Shown piece by piece: positions 1-5,589 of a stretch of DNA of 5,589 bases. The position numbers were made by a program, and so were the translations under genes. The stretch is from Bacteroidales bacterium (GTDB taxonomy: Bacteria > Bacteroidota > Bacteroidia > Bacteroidales > UBA7960): contig SLRE01000116.1 of assembly GCA_007131125.1 (NCBI GenBank), forward strand, positions 1 through 5,589, read 5' to 3'. Below the pieces are notes generated by a model, which made no database searches, was not told where the DNA came from, and saw only the letters and a program-made list of their open reading frames with translations. Positions within the stretch are counted from its first letter, which is position 1. Each line of letters begins with the position of its first letter.

Positions 1-82
1 GAGAGTTATTTTTTAAAAAAACCTGCTAATAAAACAGCAATTACCCTTTTCTGGCCTGAAGTTTGATAGCATTGCTGCCTTA

Positions 83-108
83 AAAACCCGAAAAGTTTTT
101 TTGGTTTT
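83..108. promoter_or_regulatory. Candidate TetR operator (imperfect 26-bp inverted repeat)
   Basis: The left arm begins AAAACC (83-88) and the right arm ends GGTTTT (103-108). Inside them AAAA (91-94) faces TTTT (97-100). Folding about the centre at 95/96, 10 of 13 position pairs are complementary; the mismatches are 89/102, 90/101 and 95/96. The repeat ends 15 nt before the regulator ATG, where a TetR-family repressor would block its own promoter, and its length suits the 15-30 bp operators of that family. Caution: the region is AT-rich and A-tracts inflate apparent symmetry; only the CC/GG pairs are distinctive. An AT-rich terminator of an unseen upstream gene is a weaker alternative. Confidence 0.33.
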
Positions 109-123
109 ATATTTTTTAAGAAA

Positions 124-747
124 ATGGATACAAGAAAACAAATACTGGAAAAAGCAACGGAGTTGTTTTTTCGGAACGGCATCCGTTCAATTACTATGAA
201 TGATGTAGCTGAGGCCCTTGGCATATCCAAGCGCACACTTTATGAGCACTTTTCCAATAAAGATGAACTGCTTGCTCACTGTCTGGATTTCCAGCACCAA
301 AAAAACCTTGAAGAACAGGCCCGGGCTGAAAAGGATGCGAAAAACATCATTGACCTGATGCACCGGCATTTCCGTAATGCCGTGATCCAACTCAGGGAGA
401 TTCATCCAAGCTTTATCAATGACCTGAAAAAGTTCCACCCCGAAGTTTGGAACAACAAGGTAGAGCCCTTGCTGCAGGAGCGGGATGGTCATACCAAAAA
501 GCTTATTATTAAAGGGATTGAAGAAGGCTACTTCCTCAGGGAGATCAACCCTGACATTGCCACCAAATTGCTTCATGCACAGGTAGACATGATGATGGAC
601 GCAAGCCTGTTTCCCCCCGGACAGTTTTCCCTTCCTGACGTTTTCCGCCATATTGCCATCAGCTTTATAAGGGGATTTGCCACAGAGAAGGGGTTGATAG
701 AAATCGAAAATTTATTTTTTAATCCAAACCAGGAAGTTTATGTTTAA
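124..747 (+). CDS. TetR/AcrR-family transcriptional repressor of the efflux operon
   Basis: This encodes a 207-residue one-component repressor, a typical length for the family. The N-terminal DNA-binding domain spans about residues 4-50. Helix 1 starts at RKQILEKATELFFRNG, and the helix-turn-helix at about 24-43 reads TMNDVAEALGISKRTLYEHF, followed by the usual S-x-K-D-E-L-L at 44-50. Residues from about 55 to 207 form the variable ligand-binding and dimerisation region, including a methionine run (M156-M158) that may line a hydrophobic pocket (inference). The ATG at 124 is chosen because it places the HTH at the standard distance from the N-terminus; only an A-rich stretch precedes it. The gene overlaps the outer-membrane channel gene by 8 nt, so regulator and pump are almost certainly co-transcribed and the protein likely represses its own operon. 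The ligand is unknown. Family assignment is very secure; the regulatory target is inferred from position. Confidence 0.95.
   Translation: MDTRKQILEKATELFFRNGIRSITMNDVAEALGISKRTLYEHFSNKDELLAHCLDFQHQKNLEEQARAEKDAKNIIDLMHRHFRNAVIQLREIHPSFINDLKKFHPEVWNNKVEPLLQERDGHTKKLIIKGIEEGYFLREINPDIATKLLHAQVDMMMDASLFPPGQFSLPDVFRHIAISFIRGFATEKGLIEIENLFFNPNQEVYV
731..736 (+). promoter_or_regulatory. Shine-Dalgarno-like AGGAAG before the channel gene
   Basis: AGGAAG lies inside the last codons of the regulator gene and ends 3 nt before the channel ATG at 740. This is purine-rich but closer to the start than the usual 5-9 nt spacing. With the 8-nt overlap of the two genes, it suggests the channel may be translated by coupling to, or reinitiation after, the regulator. 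Bacteroidota rely little on Shine-Dalgarno pairing, so the match may be incidental. Confidence 0.3.
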
Positions 748-2110
748 AAAAATCCGGATAAACAAGCCCTTTAAAGCAGCCGGTTTAGGCTTGTTTTTTA
801 TTCTTTATGGGATTACAGGAGTAGCAGGGCAGGACACCTCCGACACCTTGCATCTTGACCTGGAAGGAGCCATGGCCATAGCCCGCGAACATAATCCCAC
901 CCTGAAGGTTTCAGCTCTCGAAATAGAAAATGCCGAGCTCGGCATAAACGAGATCAGGGGAAGTTACCTGCCATCGCTCAACATTAGCGGCTCATACAAC
1001 CGCAACATCAAGCGACCAATTATTTTTCTTCCCGACGACAGCCCTTTTGGAAACGGCTTCATTGAAGTGGGTTCCGACAATAGTTTTATGGGAACCCTGG
1101 CCGCCGGGATGCCTCTTTACAACCCCGGGCTGAACCGCTCCCTGCGGGCTGCAAGGGCCGAAAAAAGCCTTGTTAAGGAGCAGTTTCGCGGAAGCAAAAT
1201 TGAACTGGAATACAATGTGCAAACCGCCTTTTTTGATGTGTTGCTTACCCGGGAATCTATGGAAGTGGTGCGCAAAAGCTTTTTGAATGCCAAAGAAAAC
1301 CTGGAACGCACCCGCAAAATGTATGAGCAGGGTACGGTTTCAGAATATGACCTGATAAGGGCGGAAGTTCAGACTGAAAACCTGCGGCCGAACCTCCTTG
1401 AAGCGGAAAACGCCTATGAGACTACCCTGAATTACCTGAAAGCGCTCATCGGCATGGATAAAACCCGGGCCGTTGAGATTAAGGGAAGCCTGATCGATAT
1501 TACCGGCACCATGGTGTCGGATTTTATGGTAGAAGAGGCTGCGCGCAACCTTGGAAGAAACACCGACCTTGTGCAAATGGGTCTTCAGCTTGAGCTTATC
1601 GGGCAACAAAAAAATGTGGTTAAGGCCCAGGGGCTTCCCAGCCTTGACCTGGCAGGAAACTATCAGTACCAAACAGAAGCCAACCACTTCAGGTTTGATG
1701 ATTACCGTTGGGTGGAAACCTTTTCTGCCGGTTTGCGGCTCACCATTCCCCTGTTTAACGGTTTTGCAGTGCGCACCCAGAGCAGGCAGCTGCAAATTGC
1801 AGGAGAACAGATTCAGTTGCAGAAAGAGTTTCTTGAAGACAACCTGAAGGTTCAGCTTGAAAACATTTTGAATGCAATGAAGGTGGCTTTTGAAAAAACC
1901 ACCAATGCGCGCAGCAATGTTCAGCTCGCCGAGCGGGGTTTTGAAATTGCCAAAACCCGGTATGAAACCGGACAGGGAACCCTCATGGAACTGAATGACA
2001 GCGAGGTGGCCCTGACCCAGGCAAGGTTCAATCTTTTACAGGCAAAACACGAAATCCTGCAGGCCAAAGCCGAATACCAGAAATTTATCGGAGAAAACAA
2101 CAAATTATAA
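740..2110 (+). CDS. TolC-family outer-membrane efflux channel (OEP)
   Basis: This 456-residue outer-membrane efflux protein has the usual family length. It would form the trimeric beta-barrel and periplasmic alpha-barrel exit duct of the tripartite pump. Residues 1-30 are a Sec signal peptide: a basic start (MFKKIRINK), a hydrophobic core at about 13-27, and a plausible signal peptidase I site after V28-A29-G30. The internal duplication typical of the family is visible. YLPSL at 76-80 is echoed by GLPSL at 298-302, each leading into a barrel strand (ISGSYNRN; LAGNYQYQ). The return strands AAGMPLYNPG (M124, P125) and LRLTIPLFNG (I336, P337) also correspond. Long charged helices fill the rest (about 130-225 and 342-450). 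The signal peptide supports the ATG at 740, which overlaps the regulator by 8 nt. It is followed after 25 nt by the adaptor gene. Signal peptidase II processing is not expected, as no lipobox cysteine is present. Confidence 0.95.
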   Translation: MFKKIRINKPFKAAGLGLFFILYGITGVAGQDTSDTLHLDLEGAMAIAREHNPTLKVSALEIENAELGINEIRGSYLPSLNISGSYNRNIKRPIIFLPDDSPFGNGFIEVGSDNSFMGTLAAGMPLYNPGLNRSLRAARAEKSLVKEQFRGSKIELEYNVQTAFFDVLLTRESMEVVRKSFLNAKENLERTRKMYEQGTVSEYDLIRAEVQTENLRPNLLEAENAYETTLNYLKALIGMDKTRAVEIKGSLIDITGTMVSDFMVEEAARNLGRNTDLVQMGLQLELIGQQKNVVKAQGLPSLDLAGNYQYQTEANHFRFDDYRWVETFSAGLRLTIPLFNGFAVRTQSRQLQIAGEQIQLQKEFLEDNLKVQLENILNAMKVAFEKTTNARSNVQLAERGFEIAKTRYETGQGTLMELNDSEVALTQARFNLLQAKHEILQAKAEYQKFIGENNKL

Positions 2111-2135
2111 CAACACAAAATAAAACAACCGGAAT

Positions 2136-3179
2136 ATGAAAACCTTAATGAAACCCCACATACTGATTTTGCCGTTTGCTTTACTGTTTGCAGTATCCTG
2201 CGATTTTGGAGGCCCTGATGAGGCAGCTGAGGAACAGGAAAAAGTTTTGGTTGAATTGACCCGTCTTGAAAAAACCACCATGATAAAAGACCATAGGGCT
2301 GTGGGAGTAGTTCGTCCTTATGAAGAGTCCTTCATTTCTGCAGCATCACCGGCACGCATCGAAAAGATTTTGGTAGATGTAGGCCATCGGGTGCAAAAAG
2401 GAGACATGCTGGTACAAATGGACCGCTCCCAGCTGTTTCAGGCAAAAGTTCAGATGAACAACCTTAAAGATGACCTTCAGCGCCTTGATACCCTGGTTGA
2501 AGTGGGAGCTGCCACCAAACAGCAGTATGACCAGCTCAAAACCCAGTACGAGGTTGCCCGCAGCAATGTGGAAACCTTGGCAGACAACACAGAGATCCGA
2601 GCCAACATCCCCGGGGTTATTTCCGGAAGGTTTTACAGTGAAGGGGAAATGTTTACCATGTCACCGACCACCCCGGAAGGGAAAGTGGCCATTGTTTCCC
2701 TGAAGCAGGACCAGCCCGTAAAGATTATGACAGGGGTATCTGAAAGCCTTTTCCCGGATGTAAAAATAGGGCAGGAAGCCATTGTAAAATCCGATGTATA
2801 TCCCGGCCGGGAATTTACCGGAAAGGTAAGCAGGATTTATCCAATAATTGACCGCATTTCCGGAACCTTCAACGTGGAGATTGTGGTGGAAAACCGGGAC
2901 CTTGCCCTTCGTCCTGGAATGTATGGAAGGATAAACCTGAACATTGGCGAAGTAGAAGGTTTTCTGGTGCCTGCACTGGCAGTGCTAAGGCAGGAAGGAT
3001 CGGGCGAAAGGCATGTTTTTATTGAAAAAGACGGAATGGCTCACCGTAGGGTTGTTACCCTGGGACGCCGGTTTGACGACAAGCTTGAAATCCTTTCCGG
3101 ACTTGAAGAAGGTGAAATGCTAATAACCACCGGGCAGCACAACCTGATGGATCAGATGGAAGTTGAAATTGTGAACTAA
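2136..3179 (+). CDS. RND efflux periplasmic adaptor (membrane fusion protein), lipoprotein
   Basis: This 347-residue adaptor would link the RND pump to the TolC-like channel. It is somewhat shorter than AcrA (about 400 residues). The N-terminus is a lipoprotein signal: hydrophobic residues 8-20, then the lipobox A19-V20-S21-C22, so the mature protein should start at lipidated C22 with Asp at +2. In order follow the first half of the lipoyl domain (about 58-96, with V-x-V-G-H-x-V-x-K-G-D), a short alpha-hairpin (about 97-150), the second lipoyl half (about 153-175, with ANIPGVISG), a beta-barrel domain (about 185-270, with LRPGMYGRI near its end) and a membrane-proximal domain (about 275-347). 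The hairpin tip R116-x3-L120-x6-T127 resembles the RLS channel-docking motif, with Thr for Ser. The ATG at 2136 gives the intact signal peptide; M5 is a possible but less likely start. It lies 25 nt after the channel gene and 17 nt before the pump gene. Confidence 0.95.
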   Translation: MKTLMKPHILILPFALLFAVSCDFGGPDEAAEEQEKVLVELTRLEKTTMIKDHRAVGVVRPYEESFISAASPARIEKILVDVGHRVQKGDMLVQMDRSQLFQAKVQMNNLKDDLQRLDTLVEVGAATKQQYDQLKTQYEVARSNVETLADNTEIRANIPGVISGRFYSEGEMFTMSPTTPEGKVAIVSLKQDQPVKIMTGVSESLFPDVKIGQEAIVKSDVYPGREFTGKVSRIYPIIDRISGTFNVEIVVENRDLALRPGMYGRINLNIGEVEGFLVPALAVLRQEGSGERHVFIEKDGMAHRRVVTLGRRFDDKLEILSGLEEGEMLITTGQHNLMDQMEVEIVN

Positions 3180-3196
3180 AAGAAAAGAAATAACCC

Positions 3197-5589
3197 ATGA
3201 AAATATACCGCTCTGCAGTAAAAAGGCCTGTAACCACACTGATGGTGTTTATTGCCATTCTTGGGTTTGGCCTGTTTAGTCTGCAAGACCTTCCCATAGA
3301 CCTCTATCCTGAGATAGAACCCCCCATTGTAAGTGTAATTACCGAATACCCGGGGGCCAGTGCATCAGATATTGAAACCACGGTAACCCGTCCGCTGGAA
3401 GACAACCTGAGTATTATTTCCGATCTGGAAGAAATTACATCCGTTTCACGCGATAATGTTTCGACCATTGTGCTGGAGTTTCAATATGAAACCAACCTTG
3501 ACGAGGCAACCAATGAGATCAGGGACGTGCTGGGTCGTATTGGTCCTTTCCTGCCCGACGATACCGAGCAGCCCATGGTTTTCAAATTCAGTTCCGCCAT
3601 GATTCCGGTAATGGTTTTGGCAGCTACAGCCGATGAAAGCTATCCTGCCCTTGCCAGGATCATTGAAGACCGGGTAGTTAACCCACTTCAACGGATCGAA
3701 GGCGTTGGGAACGTAATGGTTACCGGCCAGCCTGTAAGGGAAATCCAGGTGAATGTTGATCCGGAAAAACTTGACTCATATGGGATTACTGTTGAAGAAA
3801 TCGGGGGAGTGCTTGCATCTGAAAATGTCACACGTCCGGCAGGTAACATTAAAATGGGGCAAATCGATTACCCGCTTCGTTTTACGGGTGAGTTCCAGGA
3901 AACCCGGCAAATCAACGACCTGGTTATTGGCAGTATCAACGGTAACAACGTTTTTGTACGGGATGTAGCCGAAGTGAAAGACACCCTCAGAGAGTTGACC
4001 GTAGAGGAGCGCCTCAACCAGGAAAAGGGCCTGCGCCTTATAGTTCAGCGACAGTCCGGAGCCAACACCGTGCAAATTGCAAATGATATCAACGACCGGC
4101 TTCCTTCCATAATAGCCGGACTGCCCCCGGACGTGGAGCTGGTAACTATTATAGACCTTTCCGAGTTTATCGTTGACGCAGTGGACAACCTTGCCAATAT
4201 TCTTTATTTTGCAGCCATATTTGTTACCGTTGTGGTGTTGTTTTTTATCGGGCGATGGAGGGCTACTTTTATCATCGTACTGACTATTCCGGTGTCCCTT
4301 GTGGCAGCCTTCATTTACCTTTATGTAACCGGTAACAGCTTGAATATTATTTCCCTTTCGAGTCTTACCATTGCCATGGGAATGGTGGTTGACGATGCCA
4401 TTGTGGTATTGGAGAATTCCACCAAACATATTGAGCGGGGCAGCCATCCCCGTGAAGCGGCCTTATATGGAACCAATGAAGTAGGTATGGCTGTTGTTGC
4501 CTCCACCCTGACGGTGCTTGCAGTATTCCTGCCTTTGACACTGATTTCGGGCCTGATGGGATTGTTTTTCCGCCAGCTTGGCTTCATTGTAGCCATTACC
4601 GTTTCGGTTTCCACTCTGGCAGCCTTAACCCTTACTCCCATGCTCAGCTCCAGGCTGATGGCCCCGGGCGGGGGAAGGAGCAAAGGCCTTGGCACCAAAA
4701 CTTCTGTAGCCATAGAACGCTTTCTGGAGAATCTGGACAATGGATATGAAAGATTGCTGAAATGGGCAATAGTCAGGCGTTGGGGTATTCTGGTCGGCGC
4801 TATTCTGATATTTATTGCCAGTATTGGCCTGGTGCCCATGATCGGGACCAGCTTTATGCCGGAGTCGGATCAAAACCGGTTGGATGCCAGCATTGAATTG
4901 CCCATTGGACTCAGACTGGAGGAAACCACCAAAACCGCCCGGGCACTGGAGCAGTTGGTGGAAGAAAAATTTCCCGAAGTAGATCTTTACAGCATCAGTT
5001 CGGGTGCAGATCCCACCATGGGAATTTTCGGAGCAGCCGATGTGGGCAGCCATACCATTGATATGACCATGCGCCTGGTTCCAATCAGGCAAAGAGATCG
5101 CTCGGTGTGGGAGTTGGCCGAGGCTTTGCGGCTTGAGCTGCAACAGTTTCCTGAAATCGTCAATTTCACAGTTGAAACCGATGGAGGAGGAGGTATGGGC
5201 ATGGGCGCCCCGGTGCAGGTGGATATTTATGGAGAAGATTTTTCTGAAACCGGAAGGATTGCAAGAGAGTTGGCCGACCGTATGGAAAACATTGAAGGAG
5301 TGCGGGACGTGCGCCTGAGTCGTGGTCCTGAAAGACCCGAGTTGCAGGTGGTTCCCGACCAGGAAAAAATGGCCTCTTTCGGGTTGAATGCCGGCAGCGT
5401 TTCCTCGGCCATCCGCAACAGGGTGGACGGAATGACCGCAACCCTTTACCGTGAAGATGGTGAAGAATATGATGTGGTGGTGCGCCATAAAAAAGACTTT
5501 CGGGAATCCATCTCCCATATCGAAAATATTTCGGTGCGCAATAACCGGGGAGACATGGTCAAAGTCAAAGAATTTGCAAGGGTTGAAGA
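3197..5589 (+). CDS. RND-family efflux transporter permease, HAE-1 type (3' end beyond window)
   Basis: This is the proton-driven inner-membrane pump of the system. The frame is open for 797 complete codons plus two bases to the window edge. AcrB-like proteins have about 1,000-1,050 residues, so roughly the last quarter (TM8-TM12) is missing. The start is canonical, with a basic stretch MKIYRSAVKRP leading into TM1 (about 10-28). The porter domain opens with YPGAS at 51-55. TM2 to TM6 lie at about 331-350, 355-377, 383-405, 431-452 and 460-483. TM4 holds the proton-relay pair D399-D400 in GMVVDDAIVVLEN, the equivalent of AcrB D407-D408. An amphipathic linker (about 500-525) precedes TM7 (about 526-545), after which the second porter half begins. 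A Gly/Met-rich loop occupies 662-671, and DGMTATLYR starts at 744. The VDDA motif, with no VDGA, points to amphiphile or drug export rather than metals. The glycine-rich style and short interdomain linkers recall SwrC-like RND pumps (inference). No frameshift or internal stop was found on translating the frame. Confidence 0.96.
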   Translation, partial: MKIYRSAVKRPVTTLMVFIAILGFGLFSLQDLPIDLYPEIEPPIVSVITEYPGASASDIETTVTRPLEDNLSIISDLEEITSVSRDNVSTIVLEFQYETNLDEATNEIRDVLGRIGPFLPDDTEQPMVFKFSSAMIPVMVLAATADESYPALARIIEDRVVNPLQRIEGVGNVMVTGQPVREIQVNVDPEKLDSYGITVEEIGGVLASENVTRPAGNIKMGQIDYPLRFTGEFQETRQINDLVIGSINGNNVFVRDVAEVKDTLRELTVEERLNQEKGLRLIVQRQSGANTVQIANDINDRLPSIIAGLPPDVELVTIIDLSEFIVDAVDNLANILYFAAIFVTVVVLFFIGRWRATFIIVLTIPVSLVAAFIYLYVTGNSLNIISLSSLTIAMGMVVDDAIVVLENSTKHIERGSHPREAALYGTNEVGMAVVASTLTVLAVFLPLTLISGLMGLFFRQLGFIVAITVSVSTLAALTLTPMLSSRLMAPGGGRSKGLGTKTSVAIERFLENLDNGYERLLKWAIVRRWGILVGAILIFIASIGLVPMIGTSFMPESDQNRLDASIELPIGLRLEETTKTARALEQLVEEKFPEVDLYSISSGADPTMGIFGAADVGSHTIDMTMRLVPIRQRDRSVWELAEALRLELQQFPEIVNFTVETDGGGGMGMGAPVQVDIYGEDFSETGRIARELADRMENIEGVRDVRLSRGPERPELQVVPDQEKMASFGLNAGSVSSAIRNRVDGMTATLYREDGEEYDVVVRHKKDFRESISHIENISVRNNRGDMVKVKEFARVE

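Noticed and set aside
9..20. TTTTTTAAAAAA palindrome in the leader
   Set aside because: A simple A/T tract of this kind is low-complexity intergenic sequence; it might bend DNA or act as an upstream element, but nothing specific supports that.
1..66. Open stretch in frame 1 ending in tandem stops TGA TAG (64-69), possibly the 3' end of an upstream gene
   Set aside because: Only 21 codons are visible and they are dominated by T and A runs (9-21). An open run of that length is common by chance, and nothing in the short peptide is recognisable.
35..77. 7-bp inverted repeat CAGCAAT (35-41) / ATTGCTG (71-77)
   Set aside because: The loop is 29 nt, the arms do not extend, and no T-run follows at the base of the stem, so neither a terminator nor an operator is well supported.
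108..115. TATATTTT as a Bacteroidota-type -7 promoter element (TAnnTTTG)
   Set aside because: The last base does not match, no TTTG lies at the proper -33 spacing, and the start would fall almost on the ATG. The leader is so AT-rich that such matches are expected.
187..651. 154-codon minus-strand frame within the regulator, and similar ones within the channel gene (such as 1340-1795)
   Set aside because: They overlap confidently assigned genes, have no family resemblance, and no promoter or translation signal was seen for them.
3776..4447. 223-codon open frame on the minus strand opposite TM2-TM4 of the pump
   Set aside because: Its His/Asn/Gly/Lys-rich composition without hydrophobic-core pattern is typical of a shadow of membrane-protein codons.
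4625..5518. 297-codon open frame on the minus strand inside the pump gene
   Set aside because: It lies fully antisense to a well-conserved RND coding frame, is rich in His, Phe and Gly as expected from a reverse-frame shadow, and shows no recognisable domain.
3197..5589. Heavy-metal (CzcA/CusA-type) identity for the pump
   Set aside because: The paired Asp in TM4 and the lack of a VDGA motif favour the HAE-1 type. The adaptor also shows no His/Met-rich metal-binding extension.

Overview
The window carries one plus-strand gene cluster for a tripartite RND-type efflux system, with its regulator as the first gene. In order: a TetR/AcrR-family repressor (124-747), a TolC-like outer-membrane channel (740-2110), a lipoprotein periplasmic adaptor of the membrane fusion protein family (2136-3179), and an inner-membrane RND transporter (from 3197) that is still open at base 5589 and therefore truncated by the window edge. 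The genes overlap by 8 nt or are separated by only 25 and 17 nt, so they very probably form one operon.

The source is most likely a Gram-negative member of the Bacteroidota. This is an inference from several signs. Start codons are preceded by A-rich stretches with weak or absent Shine-Dalgarno sequences. Spacers are AT-rich beside coding DNA of balanced composition. The adaptor is a lipoprotein, and the regulator - outer-membrane channel - adaptor - RND gene order is one often met in that phylum. No rRNA or marker gene is present, so the rank cannot be refined.

Layout: bases 1-123 are an AT-rich leader with no supportable gene. It holds an imperfect 26-bp inverted repeat (83-108) just upstream of the regulator, which is a candidate operator. 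Bases 124-5589 are almost entirely coding. The opposite-strand open frames over these genes look like shadows.

How it works together, by family knowledge: the RND pump takes amphiphilic substrates from the periplasm or outer leaflet of the inner membrane using proton influx. The adaptor bridges it to the channel, which opens through the outer membrane. The TetR protein would repress the whole operon, itself included, until a ligand releases it. The transmembrane-4 motif of the pump is of the VDDA type typical of hydrophobe/amphiphile exporters rather than heavy-metal exporters, so the likely cargo is drugs, bile-like detergents, lipids or other amphiphiles. The actual substrate cannot be read from sequence.

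I looked for an undescribed system and did not find one. This is a well-formed efflux operon. The points worth a second look are details: the operator candidate, the regulator/channel overlap, the Asp+2 lipoprotein anchor and short hairpin of the adaptor, and a Gly/Met-rich loop in the pump.
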